DNA of 64,000 nucleotides from Poriferisodalis sp965208925 (lineage in GTDB: Bacteria; Actinomycetota; Acidimicrobiia; Acidimicrobiales; Poriferisodalaceae): the NCBI RefSeq assembly GCF_965208925.1, contig NZ_OZ242364.1, forward strand, positions 1,302,001-1,366,000, read 5' to 3'. The notes below the pieces were generated by a model. The model did not search any database and had not been told where the DNA came from. It saw only the letters and a program-made list of their open reading frames with translations. The position numbers were made by a program, and so were the translations under genes. Shown here one piece after another: positions 8,771-17,609 of the stretch (the stretch's first letter is position 1; each line of letters begins with the position of its first letter).

Positions 8771-8843
8771 GCCCCGTTAGCTCAGTAGGCAGAGCACAGC
8801 CATGGTAAGGCTGGTGTCGCCGGTTCGATTCCGGCACGGGGCT
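8771..8843 (+). tRNA. tRNA-Thr(GGT)
   Basis: Acceptor GCCCCGT (8771-8777) pairs with ACGGGGC (8836-8842), with U as discriminator base. The anticodon stem CAGCC/GGCTG encloses loop ATGGTAA with anticodon GGT. The T-arm GCCGG-TTCGATT-CCGGC is perfect. CCA is not encoded. It is first of three tRNA genes leading into secE, an arrangement often seen in actinobacteria. Confidence 0.95.
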
Positions 8844-8906
8844 CACTGCGCAGAGTGCGGGCGGGAGCCGCCTGAGGAGGCTCGGTAGGCTTCGCAGTTG
8901 CATCTT

Positions 8907-8980
8907 GGCGGGATAGCTCAGTTGGTCAGAGCGCACGGCTCATAATCGTGAGGTCCTGGGTTCGAGTCCCAGTCCCGCTA
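8907..8980 (+). tRNA. tRNA-Met(CAT), elongator type
   Basis: Acceptor GGCGGGA pairs with TCCCGCT (one G-U pair), with discriminator A at 8980. Anticodon stem CACGG/TCGTG has loop CTCATAA, anticodon CAT. The T-arm is CTGGG-TTCGAGT-CCCAG. The three G-C pairs of an initiator anticodon stem are absent, so I call it elongator Met; a lysidine-modified Ile(CAT) tRNA is a less likely alternative. CCA is not encoded. Confidence 0.9.
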
Positions 8981-9107
8981 CGAGACGCCTCTCCAGACTC
9001 CTCTGGACGCGACCCAGACTGCTGCCGGTAGCCTGTTGCGGCGGACATTCGCCAAGAAGGCCCGCACTGAGTGTCACCCGCGTATCGCACGCGATGCGCC
9101 GACGCTG

Positions 9108-9181
9108 AGGGCAGTAGCTCAATTTGGTAGAGCACCGGTCTCCAAAACCGGCGGTTGCGGGTTCGAGTCCCTCCTGCCCTG
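9108..9181 (+). tRNA. tRNA-Trp(CCA)
   Basis: Acceptor AGGGCAG (9108-9114) pairs perfectly with CTGCCCT (9174-9180), discriminator G. Anticodon stem CCGGT/ACCGG has loop CTCCAAA with anticodon CCA. The T-stem GCGGG/CCCTC has one C-U mismatch. CCA is not encoded. It lies 95 bases before secE, the classical position. Confidence 0.95.
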
Positions 9182-9276
9182 CGCTTCCGCCGGATTGGAC
9201 CGTCAGCCCGGCGGACCGACCATGCCCAAACCCCCGACAACAAATCCCTGAGTAATCGAGGCCGGAGACACTCCCG

Positions 9277-9585
9277 ATGGCCATGAACCGACGCACACGC
9301 CGTCACCTGCAGCGCCAGGGCGAGATGGGGGCTGACGGCGCGCCCGCGGGACGGCGCGAGCGGCGCCAGGCAGCACCGGCATCACCGACCACCGAGCGGG
9401 CTGGACCGGCGCAGTTCGTGGGCGAGGTCCGCTCCGAGCTGAAGAAGGTGATCTGGCCGACCCGCGCCGAGATCGTCAACTACTCGGTCGTCGTGTTCAT
9501 CACCATCGTGATCCTGACGGCGATGATCGCCGGATTCGACTGGATTCTGGGAGAAGGCGTCCTTCGCCTCTTCGACGTGAACTGA
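9277..9585 (+). CDS. secE: Preprotein translocase subunit SecE
   Basis: A 102-residue protein with an arginine-rich cytoplasmic N-terminus, the amphipathic helix FVGEVRSELKKVIWPTRAE diagnostic for SecE, and a single membrane helix (about residues 67-87, YSVVVFITIVILTAMIAGF). It clamps SecY in the translocon; secY is encoded at 56.6 kb. The start may be the ATG at 9277 or at 9283. It precedes nusG by 21 bases, the usual operon. Confidence 0.93.
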   Translation: MAMNRRTRRHLQRQGEMGADGAPAGRRERRQAAPASPTTERAGPAQFVGEVRSELKKVIWPTRAEIVNYSVVVFITIVILTAMIAGFDWILGEGVLRLFDVN

Positions 9586-9606
9586 CAAGCATCTGAGCTG
9601 ACGAAT

Positions 9607-10386
9607 ATGAGCGATCTGACCGACACCCCAGCAGAGCCCGAAACCGACCCGATGGCGACCGCACGCCGGCTGCTGAGCTCCCAGACGGCGACCACCCTGA
9701 TGGGTCCGGGCGCCGAGCCAGCCGAGGCGACCGAGGGGACAGATGCCGTCGACGTCACCGCTGAGGCCGGCGCCGTTGACGTGCTCACCGAAGACGAACT
9801 GCTCGCCGTCGACGAACCGGAGACCAAGCGAGTCTCGCCGTACGACCGGCCGGGTCGCTGGTTCGTCGTGCACACGCAGTCGGGCTACGAGAAGAAGGTG
9901 AAGCAGAACCTCGAAGCCCGGATCGGCACGTTCGACATGGAAGACCGGATTCTCGAAGTCGCCATCCCGATGGAGGACGTGATCGAGTTCAAGGGCGGCC
10001 GCAAGGTCGTCGCCAAGAAGAAGGTCTTCCCGGGCTACCTGCTGATCCGCTGCCGTCCCAGCGACGAGGCCCACCACATGATCCGCAGCACGCCCGGGGT
10101 CACCGGCTATGCGGGTCCGGGCGGCAAGCCGTCGCCCCTGCGCCGCAGGGAGGTGGAGGCATTCCTGGCTGAGCCCGATGACGGGCCTGAGATGCCGCGC
10201 CGCACCAAGCCGTCGATGATCTTCGAGATCGACGAGGGCGTGCGCATCAAGGAGGGCCCGTTCTCCGACTTCCAGGGTCAGGTCATCGAGATCAACGAGG
10301 AGCAGCTGAAGGTGAAGGTGCTGGTGAACATCTTCGGCCGTGAGACCCCCGTCGAGCTCGACTTCGTCCAAGTCGCCAAGATCTGA
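9607..10386 (+). CDS. nusG: Transcription elongation/antitermination factor NusG
   Basis: A 259-residue protein. Residues 1-80 are an acidic, alanine-rich extension typical of actinobacterial NusG. The NGN domain starts at RWFVVHTQSGYEKKVKQNLE and includes KVFPGYLLIRC. The C-terminal KOW domain contains GVRIKEGPFSDFQGQVIEI. It binds the clamp of RNA polymerase and links it to Rho or to ribosomal S10. It sits between secE and rplK in the standard order. Confidence 0.95.
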   Translation: MSDLTDTPAEPETDPMATARRLLSSQTATTLMGPGAEPAEATEGTDAVDVTAEAGAVDVLTEDELLAVDEPETKRVSPYDRPGRWFVVHTQSGYEKKVKQNLEARIGTFDMEDRILEVAIPMEDVIEFKGGRKVVAKKKVFPGYLLIRCRPSDEAHHMIRSTPGVTGYAGPGGKPSPLRRREVEAFLAEPDDGPEMPRRTKPSMIFEIDEGVRIKEGPFSDFQGQVIEINEEQLKVKVLVNIFGRETPVELDFVQVAKI

Positions 10387-10403
10387 GCCCCAAGGAGCAT
10401 GTG

Positions 10404-10859
10404 ATGGCAGACAACCCGGCACGACCCGCGGCGGGCCGCAAGCGGGTGAGCGCGGTGGTGAAGATCCAGATCCCCGCTGGGCAGGCTTCGCCCGCGCCCC
10501 CAGTGGGCACCGCGCTCGGCCCGCACGGCGTGGCGATCATGGACTTCTGCAAGGAGTACAACGCCAAGACCGAGGGCCAGCGGGGCACGATCGTGCCCGC
10601 GGAGATCACGATCTTCGAGGACCGGTCGTTCACGTTCATCACGAAGACACCGCCGACGTCAGTGCTGCTGCGCCAGGCGGCGGGGCTGGAGAAGGCGGCC
10701 GACAACCCCGGCCGCGAGACCGTGGCCCAGATCACCGAGGCCCAGGTGGCCGAGATCGCCGCGACGAAGATGCCCGATCTCAACGCACGCGATCTCGAGA
10801 ACGCCAAGCTGCAGGTGATCGGCACCGCTCGGTCGATGGGCATCGAAGTCGCCGGCTGA
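10404..10859 (+). CDS. rplK: 50S ribosomal protein L11
   Basis: A 151-residue protein with VVKIQIPAGQASPAPPVGTA and ALGPHGVAIMDFCKEYNAKT, the L11 N-terminal domain, and the rRNA-binding C-terminal domain around PDLNARDLENAKLQVIGTAR. The ATG at 10404 follows AAGGAG by six bases; a GTG one codon upstream is less well placed. L11 forms the GTPase-associated centre with 23S rRNA. It is 17 bases after nusG and 28 before rplA. Confidence 0.96.
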   Translation: MADNPARPAAGRKRVSAVVKIQIPAGQASPAPPVGTALGPHGVAIMDFCKEYNAKTEGQRGTIVPAEITIFEDRSFTFITKTPPTSVLLRQAAGLEKAADNPGRETVAQITEAQVAEIAATKMPDLNARDLENAKLQVIGTARSMGIEVAG

Positions 10860-10887
10860 GCTGGCCCGCACAGCAGGAGAGCCCCAG

Positions 10888-11574
10888 ATGTCAGGAAAGA
10901 AGTACGCCGAGGCGACCCGACGGTACGACCGGCAGATGATGCACGAGCCCGCCCAGGCCATCGACATGGTGCGGACACTGGCACCGGCCAAGTTCGACGA
11001 ATCGGTCGATCTGTCGGTGCGGCTCGGCGTGGACCCGCGCAAGGCCGATCAGATGGTGCGCGGCACCGTCGCACTGCCGTCGGGCACCGGCGGCGACGTG
11101 CGCGTTGCGGTATTCGCGCAGGGCGACGCTGCGGCTGCGGCCTCCGAAGCGGGCGCCGATGTCGTGGGCGGCGCCGACCTGGCCGAGCGTGTCGAGGCTG
11201 GATTCACCGACTTCGACGTGGCGATCGCGACGCCGGACATGATGGGCGTGGTGGGCCGCTTGGGCAAGGTGCTCGGACCCCGTGGCCTCATGCCGAATCC
11301 CAAGTCCGGGACGGTGACGCCCGATGTGGGCAAGGCTGTGGGCGAGTTCAAGGGCGGCAAGGTCGAGTATCGAACGGACCGGTACGGCAACGTGCATCTG
11401 GCGATCGGCAAGGTGAGCTTCACCGCTGAGGACCTGAATGCCAATCTGGCGGCAGTCATGGACGAGTTGGCACGGGCGAAGCCAGCCGGTGCCAAGGGTC
11501 GCTACGTGCGCAAGATGGTGGTGTCCTCGACCATGGGCCCCGGCGTCCGCATCGACCCCACCATCTTCAACTAG
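10888..11574 (+). CDS. rplA: 50S ribosomal protein L1
   Basis: A 228-residue L1 with the two-domain family pattern: FDESVDLSVRLGVDPRKADQ, VRGTVALPSGTG, the signature GRLGKVLGPRGLMPNPKSGT, and EFKGGKVEYRTDRYGNVHLA. L1 binds the L1 stalk and is often an autogenous repressor. A GGAGAG motif precedes the ATG. In most bacteria rplJ and rplL follow directly; here an 8-kb block of exported-protein genes intervenes. Confidence 0.96.
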   Translation: MSGKKYAEATRRYDRQMMHEPAQAIDMVRTLAPAKFDESVDLSVRLGVDPRKADQMVRGTVALPSGTGGDVRVAVFAQGDAAAAASEAGADVVGGADLAERVEAGFTDFDVAIATPDMMGVVGRLGKVLGPRGLMPNPKSGTVTPDVGKAVGEFKGGKVEYRTDRYGNVHLAIGKVSFTAEDLNANLAAVMDELARAKPAGAKGRYVRKMVVSSTMGPGVRIDPTIFN

Positions 11575-11603
11575 CCCCAGCGAGCCAGCGGCGAGCCGCG
11601 AAT

Positions 11604-11621
11604 CGCCGCCGGTTTGCGGCG
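11604..11621 (+). terminator. Short GC hairpin after rplA, possible transcription terminator
   Basis: CGCCGC (11604-11609) and GCGGCG (11616-11621) form a 6-bp stem with loop CGGTTT, 30 bases past the rplA stop. There is no U-tract, as is common in high-GC actinobacteria. The rest of 11575-11827 shows no gene and no clear promoter. The hairpin would make sense as the end of the secE-nusG-rplKA unit before the inserted cassette. Confidence 0.3.
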
Positions 11622-11827
11622 GAGAGCTATCTGCCAATTCCTGGCTCAGGAGAGCTGTGGCCGTTGCGCGGCCGGCGATCTTGTGACGATCGGATCTGCG
11701 CGGGTTCCCGGCGCGGTATCGGCACTGCTGTGGATGACGACGAGCCGGGTGAGAGGGTCCGCCGAATAACGAAGAGGCGCAATTATTCTCAATCTCGCTT
11801 CTAGGTCATGTGAGCGGGGGTTGTGCG

Positions 11828-14800
11828 ATGGGCCGAACTTGGCGCGTCTCGGCGGCGTTGGCATCGGTACTTGTGGTGGCGGCCTTGATCGCTCCGGCGG
11901 GGGCCGTGTCGTATCAAGCGGCGTCGTCTGCGTCGGGAGAGCCGCCGGTACTGGGTGCGGGATTCGCTGTTTCCGCCGAGTGGATGGCGGCGGGAGTTGC
12001 GCGCATCGACTGGGACGAGGTCGCCGACGCAGTCGGTTATGAGGTGATGGCACTGCACAGTGGCCGTTGGTCGCTGCTGTCGCCGAACCGTTTAGTGGAC
12101 GGTGCCGGAATCGAGTTCGAAGGCTCGTCGGCAGTGGTGTGGGGCCTCAGGGCTGAGTCGACTGTCTACAGCTTCGCAGTGAGAGCCCGCAATGGCGCGG
12201 GCGTGTCACTGTGGTCGGCGAGCGTCACGGTCGATGTGCCCGAGCCTCGGGCTGCCGAGGCCGGACTATTCGATCCGTTCACAGCACCGACGCGCTCCGG
12301 CATCGACCTCGAACGGCTGGCAACCGCAGTCGAGACGATCAACACCGCAGCCGATTGCTCGACAGTGCCGTCGCTGTCGGTCAGCGGGGTCGACGTGGTG
12401 ACTCCGCCGGCGAATCTGAACGATCCTGACGCGACGCTCACTGTCGCCGAGGTGACACGCGTCGCAGGTGGCTGCATGCTGGTGGAGTACGTGCTGCTGA
12501 ACGGCCGCTCCGTCACTGAGGTTCGTGAGTTGCTCGCTGGCGAAGCGTCGGTGCATGCGGTCGGCGAACCCCCGCGCGGCGTTGTTCCGGCACATCCTGA
12601 TACGCACGCCGCTCACACAGACCCCCATCACGACGACGGCGGCGGCAGGCAGTGGCATCTGCCCCAGCCGGCCATGACGCAGCTCTGGCAGGGCTGGATC
12701 GGCGATGGCGACCCGACCGACGGCGACAGTGACGACGGGCGCCAGATCGTGGTTGCAGTGCTCGACACCGGTGTCGATACGACCCACGCAGATCTCGACG
12801 ATCGGGTCGTGTCGAGCCTCGGCGGCTGCCACGACACCGACCAGCATGGCCATGGCACCCATGTCGCGGGCATCATCGCCGCTGAGCACGACGCGTCGGC
12901 GGGTGCCACAAACCAGCATGTGGCCGGCGTCGCGCCCAAGGCGTCGATCATTCCCATCCGGGTCCTCGCCACCGATGATTGCCCGACAGGTACGACCGGG
13001 CTGAGCGTCACTCAGGGTGTCGCCGCCGCGATCAACGCGGGCGCCCAAGTGATCAACATGTCGCTGTCGAGGACGAGCGGAAGCAGCGAAACCGTGGAGC
13101 TCGGCGAAATCGAGTTGCCGGGCAACGGAGTCAGCGGCGACACGCTGGAACTCGTGCTGCGCGCGGCGTCCATGCGCGGCATCGTGAACGTCGCAGCGGT
13201 CGGCAACTGTGGGCGACCTCCTCCGCTCGACGACAAGTCGATCTGCGGCGGGATCCAACACCGCGAGTTCTTCCCGTCGCTATACGAACAGGACGTGATT
13301 TCTGTTGCGGCAATCAATAGCGATGGCGATCGCAGCGGGTTCAGCAACGTTAACCAGCTAGTGGACATAGCGGCCCCCGGCGGCAGCATCTTGTCGACGT
13401 TCCCGGTCGCCGCCGAGCAGCCGGGCATGCCCGCGGGTACCCGAACGTGTACATCGCTCAATCCGACGCGACAGTGCACGCTTGGTACGAGCAGCGGAAC
13501 CTCGATGGCAGCGTCATTCGTCTCGGGTGTTGTGGCGCACATGCTGAACCGGTATCCGCAGGCGACGCCTGGGCAGGTGCGCGAGGCGCTGCAGTCGTCG
13601 GCGTGGCAACCCACAGGCACTACGGGCCGCAATGACGAGCTCGGTTGGGGCATCGTCGACCCGGCTGCAGCGGTATCGCGGCTGGGCGGCTTGCTCGACG
13701 GGCTGGTCGTCGAACCATCCGATCAAGCAGGCGGTTTCGTGTCGGTGGTCGCGAGCGGCGAGAACTCCTGCGCGCTGCGGGTCAGCGGAGCGGTGGAGTG
13801 CTGGGGTGATGACACCCACGGACGGTCGATGCCGCCGCAGGTGAAGTACCGCAGCATCGAAGCGAGCCAGGACTTCAGCACTCCGGGCACCGGCGGTCAT
13901 GCCTGCGGGATACTCGACGACGGCATCGCCAGCTCTGACGGGCGAGGTCTCGCGCGCTGCTGGGGGCTGGGCACGACGAGCAGCGCTCTGGAGTATTCCG
14001 CACGCGGGGCGTTCAGCCAGATCAGCGTGGGCAATCTGTTCACCTGCGGACTGCGCCCTGACACGGCCGCACCCGCCGACAGTGGGCCGCGTAGTGGGGG
14101 CAATGTGGTGTGCTGGATGCACCCTCCGACGCGGAGGCCGTTCTCGGACGGCCGCCACTTGGTTCCCGCTGATGCGCGGTTCATGCAGCTGTCGCTGGGC
14201 TGGGTGCATGGCTGCGGCGTCAAGCCCGACGGCTACGTGGACTGCTGGGGCCGTGACTTTGACGGCGAAACCGATCACAGCAGCGTGAGCGCGACGCTGC
14301 TGGGAGGCTTCACGCAAGTCGCATCGGGCAGGTACCACAGCTGCGCATTGCGGCACAGCGGCACAGCGGTGTGTTGGGGTGAGTCTCGCCGCAACGCGGC
14401 CGATGTGACGGGCGCTACCCAGCCCCCGGCGGGCGTGAAGTTCACCTCGCTGACGGCTCACCGCGACATTACCTGCGGGTTGCGAACCGACTCCGGCATC
14501 TCGTGCTGGGGCGACGACACCTACGGCCAGGTCTCAGACACGCCGACCAGCACCGGCTTCATCGGCGTTGATGCTGGCGACGACCACGTGTGTGCAGTGC
14601 GCAGCACGACGGCTGCGCCGCCCGGCTCGCCTGCCAGCGGATACGTGATGTGCTGGGGCCGCGACGATCTCGGGCAGGTCACCCCGCCGCTGGCCGGCAA
14701 GCTCACCAGTTTGCAGGTGAGCTGTCCCACCGGCACCTGCGCGAGCGGACCGGACCTCGTCGCCTCTTTCGACCCCGCCACGACTGCCTACTACGCGCCG

Positions 14801-15367
14801 TTCGCGCCCGATGCCGCTTATGTCACGGTCACGGCGGAGTCGATGCCATACACGACACCTCCGGGCACAGTGAGCATTGGGCCAGCCGACAGCCGACCAG
14901 CGCTCGACGGGCATCAAGTCGACATCACCGCAGGTCAGCCGATCACCATCACGGTGACGTCCACCAGCCCCTACGACGACACCGCTGAGACTGCCTACAC
15001 CGTCACGCTTCCGCGCCCCGACGCGGCACTCGAGGAACTCGCCGTGCATGCGGTCACCTGCGACATCGATTGCACCGTCGGCGCGCAGGTCAGCCTCAGT
15101 CCCGCCTTCGACACCGGAACCCGCGCATACCAGGCCACGGTCGACTCCGGGACGGATCTCATCGAGATCAGCTATTCCGCCAGTGCTGCGGAGACCCACG
15201 TGCAGGTCACTCCTGCCGACAGTTCCCCGACTGCGGACGGGCATCAGATCCGGCTGCCCGCAGGCCAGACCACCCGCGTCACGCTCGTCGCCACCGTCGT
15301 CAAGAGCGAACTGCCCAGTGCGCCCGTCAGCCAAGTCACCTACACCATCGACATCACCCGTCCATGA
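11828..15367 (+). CDS. Secreted subtilisin-like (S8) protease with FN3, RCC1-like and cadherin-like domains
   Basis: A 1179-residue exported protein. A signal peptide (residues 1 to about 26, VSAALASVLVVAALIAPAGA) follows the ATG at 11828, which I prefer to an upstream GTG because of the signal peptide. A fibronectin-III-like segment (about 35-135) comes next. The S8 protease domain has D313 (VLDTGVDTTH), H342 (HGHGTHVAG) and S559 (GTSMAASF). RCC1-like repeats with paired cysteines and CWG motifs cover about 620-955. Two cadherin-like beta-sandwich domains (about 958-1065 and 1065-1179) each contain a PADS..DGHQ motif. There is no sortase signal and no obvious membrane anchor. Its stop overlaps the next start as ATGA. 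The catalytic triad is complete, so it is probably active, perhaps on its neighbours; that is inference. Confidence 0.85.
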   Translation: MGRTWRVSAALASVLVVAALIAPAGAVSYQAASSASGEPPVLGAGFAVSAEWMAAGVARIDWDEVADAVGYEVMALHSGRWSLLSPNRLVDGAGIEFEGSSAVVWGLRAESTVYSFAVRARNGAGVSLWSASVTVDVPEPRAAEAGLFDPFTAPTRSGIDLERLATAVETINTAADCSTVPSLSVSGVDVVTPPANLNDPDATLTVAEVTRVAGGCMLVEYVLLNGRSVTEVRELLAGEASVHAVGEPPRGVVPAHPDTHAAHTDPHHDDGGGRQWHLPQPAMTQLWQGWIGDGDPTDGDSDDGRQIVVAVLDTGVDTTHADLDDRVVSSLGGCHDTDQHGHGTHVAGIIAAEHDASAGATNQHVAGVAPKASIIPIRVLATDDCPTGTTGLSVTQGVAAAINAGAQVINMSLSRTSGSSETVELGEIELPGNGVSGDTLELVLRAASMRGIVNVAAVGNCGRPPPLDDKSICGGIQHREFFPSLYEQDVISVAAINSDGDRSGFSNVNQLVDIAAPGGSILSTFPVAAEQPGMPAGTRTCTSLNPTRQCTLGTSSGTSMAASFVSGVVAHMLNRYPQATPGQVREALQSSAWQPTGTTGRNDELGWGIVDPAAAVSRLGGLLDGLVVEPSDQAGGFVSVVASGENSCALRVSGAVECWGDDTHGRSMPPQVKYRSIEASQDFSTPGTGGHACGILDDGIASSDGRGLARCWGLGTTSSALEYSARGAFSQISVGNLFTCGLRPDTAAPADSGPRSGGNVVCWMHPPTRRPFSDGRHLVPADARFMQLSLGWVHGCGVKPDGYVDCWGRDFDGETDHSSVSATLLGGFTQVASGRYHSCALRHSGTAVCWGESRRNAADVTGATQPPAGVKFTSLTAHRDITCGLRTDSGISCWGDDTYGQVSDTPTSTGFIGVDAGDDHVCAVRSTTAAPPGSPASGYVMCWGRDDLGQVTPPLAGKLTSLQVSCPTGTCASGPDLVASFDPATTAYYAPFAPDAAYVTVTAESMPYTTPPGTVSIGPADSRPALDGHQVDITAGQPITITVTSTSPYDDTAETAYTVTLPRPDAALEELAVHAVTCDIDCTVGAQVSLSPAFDTGTRAYQATVDSGTDLIEISYSASAAETHVQVTPADSSPTADGHQIRLPAGQTTRVTLVATVVKSELPSAPVSQVTYTIDITRP

Positions 15368-16416
15368 GGACTGCTTCGGCAATACGCCCGCCTGAGACGA
15401 TCGGCTGCGTAGCGGTTCTGTGCTGCTCGGTCGTGCTTGCGGCCGCTGCATGCAGCAGCACCGAGGAGCCGACCGGCGTTTGGGACACGCCAATCGTCAC
15501 CGCAGTTGCCGATCCGAACGAACTCACGCCCGCACTCGGCAACTACCAGTTCAAGGCCGGCAATCTGCTCGGCGAAATTGGCCTGCCTCAATTCAGGCAG
15601 ATCTCGGCTCGGGGTCACAGCACCTGCGGCGTGCGCATCGACGGTGCCCTTGCCTGCGCCGGTGAGAATGCGGTTGCCGGCGAGCATCCGCTAGTTCCTG
15701 CCAGTTACTTGCCTGGAGAGTTCCTCGAAATAGCCAGTGGAGGCGATTACGCGTGCGGTCTCCTCACCGACGGCACGCTGCGGTGCGGTGGCTTCAACGG
15801 ATTCCGGCAGTCCGAACCCCCTTCGGGCGTCTACACCCGAGTAACGGCGAGCGGTGGACACGCCTGTGCGCTCACCATCGAGGGCACGGCGGTGTGCTGG
15901 GGTCACAACGAATGGGCCCAGTCCGAACCCCCAGCGGGCACTTACACCCACATCGCCGCCGGAGGTGGATTCACGTGCGCACTCACGCCAACGAGCACGG
16001 CGGTGTGCTGGGGTCACAACGAATGGGGCCAGTCCGACGCGCCGGATGAGATGTACACCTACGTCTCCGCTGGTGGCCAGCACGCCTGTGCGCTCACTGC
16101 CAAGAGTGCTGCCGTGTGTTGGGGCAATAACGAATACGGGCAGTCCGACGCCCCGACCGGCAGCTATACCCACATCACTGCCGGCGATTTCCATTCCTGC
16201 GCGCTCACTCCGGCGAACACTGCAGTCTGCTGGGGATACAACGAGGACGGCCAAGCAAGTCCGCCCGCTGGCGTCTACTCCGAAATCGCCGCGGGATACC
16301 TGCATACCTGCGCACTCACCGTCGACCACGAGTTGGCTTGTTGGGGCGTCATGGAAGAGCCAACTGATATGCCCTTCGACTACGAGCCTGCTGGCTTCGA
16401 GAGGCTCTTTCGATGA
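15364..16416 (+). CDS. RCC1-like repeat lipoprotein, first of two paralogues
   Basis: A 350-residue protein. The N-terminus has a hydrophobic stretch ending VVLAAAAC, so C30 is a probable lipidation site, though the lipobox is imperfect. About seven RCC1-type repeats of 38 residues follow, each with the pattern HxCAL, then AVCWGxNExGQS, then PxGxYT. Two cysteines per repeat suggest disulfides outside the membrane. Long ORFs opening further upstream would read through the protease gene; the true start is the ATG at 15364, which overlaps the protease stop. No catalytic residues are evident. RCC1-type propellers usually bind proteins or chromatin; a surface-binding role is likely here. The next gene is its paralogue. 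Confidence 0.75.
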   Translation: MRTASAIRPPETIGCVAVLCCSVVLAAAACSSTEEPTGVWDTPIVTAVADPNELTPALGNYQFKAGNLLGEIGLPQFRQISARGHSTCGVRIDGALACAGENAVAGEHPLVPASYLPGEFLEIASGGDYACGLLTDGTLRCGGFNGFRQSEPPSGVYTRVTASGGHACALTIEGTAVCWGHNEWAQSEPPAGTYTHIAAGGGFTCALTPTSTAVCWGHNEWGQSDAPDEMYTYVSAGGQHACALTAKSAAVCWGNNEYGQSDAPTGSYTHITAGDFHSCALTPANTAVCWGYNEDGQASPPAGVYSEIAAGYLHTCALTVDHELACWGVMEEPTDMPFDYEPAGFERLFR

Positions 16417-17579
16417 TCACCAAGCAGCTCGCAGACTCGATCGGTCCCCGGCCATCCGCGCTGGTGTTCATATGCTGCTCGGCCGTGCTGGCGGCCGCCG
16501 CCTGCAGCACCGAGGCGCCGACCGGCGCGTGGGGTACTCCGGTCGTGACCGCCGTGGGCAACCCGGCCGACCTGTCACCGCCGATCGGGGCGTATGCGCG
16601 CCACGTCGACCGTGCCGAATTCGGCAGACATCGCTACACCAAGATCGCAGCGGGACACTCGTCGGTGTGCGGCATCCGCGACGACGGCCAATTGCTCTGC
16701 GCTGGTGAGGTGAGCAAGTTCACCGACTGGCCGATCTTCGACACCCAAACCGAGCGGATCGGCGGGCAGTTCGTCGACGTCGCTGTCGGCGGCGGCACGG
16801 TGTGCGGACTGCTGGCGGACCGCACGCTCCGTTGCGGCGGAATGAACGACTACCGCCAAGCCGAACCGCCGAATGGCACCTACAAGCAAATCGTCGTAAC
16901 GGGTGGGCACGCATGCGCCCTGGCCACCGACGGCACGCTTGCTTGTTGGGGCAGCAACCAATACGGCGGGTCCGAAGTGCCCGATGGTGCCTACATCCAC
17001 ATCACTGCCATCGGCGCTCTCAGCTGCGCAGTCGCGGTTGACAGTTCGATCGCCTGCTGGGGCATTGATGAGTACGGCCAAACCGAAGTTCCCGACGGCA
17101 CGTACACACAGGTGGCTCCCGGCCACCGTCACGCATGTGCGATCGCCACTCACGGGGCCGTCGAGTGCTGGGGCACCAACGAGTACGGCCAGACCGACGC
17201 GCCCTCGGGCACCTACACCCAGCTCACGAGCGGCGGCGAACATAGTTGCGCGTTGCGCACTGACGGCGTGATCGCGTGCTGGGGCAGTAACGAGTACGGC
17301 CAGACGGATGCGCCCTCCGGCACGTACACCCAGATCGTCGGAGACCAGCTGAGCAACTGCGCACTGGACGAGCGGGGCGCCATCGCGTGCTGGGGCTACA
17401 ACGAGAGTCTCCGGCTCGACGCTCCCGCCGGGGTGTTCACCCAGGTCAGTCCCGGTGGTCTCAACTGCGCTCTGACCGCCGACAACAGAGCCGATTGCTG
17501 GGCCGAGTTGAGACCCGACTTTGACGATCCCAGCAGCAGCGACCTGCTGAACAGCGCCGAGGATTGGATCTATCGATGA
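16413..17579 (+). CDS. RCC1-like repeat lipoprotein, second paralogue
   Basis: A 388-residue paralogue of the preceding protein. Both have a hydrophobic N-terminus ending LAAAAC (C31 here), followed by a matched segment (EAPTGAWGTPVVTAV against EEPTGVWDTPIVTAV). Repeats read ACWGSNEYGQTDAPSGTYTQ and similar, again with paired cysteines. The start overlaps the previous stop as ATGA, so protease and both lipoproteins are coupled in one message. The C-terminus is acidic with no anchor. The pair probably arose by tandem duplication, then diverged. Molecular function unknown. Confidence 0.75.
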   Translation: MITKQLADSIGPRPSALVFICCSAVLAAAACSTEAPTGAWGTPVVTAVGNPADLSPPIGAYARHVDRAEFGRHRYTKIAAGHSSVCGIRDDGQLLCAGEVSKFTDWPIFDTQTERIGGQFVDVAVGGGTVCGLLADRTLRCGGMNDYRQAEPPNGTYKQIVVTGGHACALATDGTLACWGSNQYGGSEVPDGAYIHITAIGALSCAVAVDSSIACWGIDEYGQTEVPDGTYTQVAPGHRHACAIATHGAVECWGTNEYGQTDAPSGTYTQLTSGGEHSCALRTDGVIACWGSNEYGQTDAPSGTYTQIVGDQLSNCALDERGAIACWGYNESLRLDAPAGVFTQVSPGGLNCALTADNRADCWAELRPDFDDPSSSDLLNSAEDWIYR

Positions 17580-17609
17580 GTCCAATCTGGATCCGTAAAG
17601 GAGCACAGA

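Noticed and set aside
8907..8980. Initiator tRNA-fMet
   Set aside because: The anticodon stem lacks the three consecutive G-C pairs and the acceptor end is paired, so elongator Met fits better.
9036..9251. 71-codon frame covering tRNA-Trp
   Set aside because: It overlaps a structurally complete tRNA and has no homology.
15600..17500. Repeated DNA in the lipoprotein genes as a mobile or CRISPR repeat
   Set aside because: The periodicity is protein-level (RCC1-like repeats of about 38 codons) with diverged codons.
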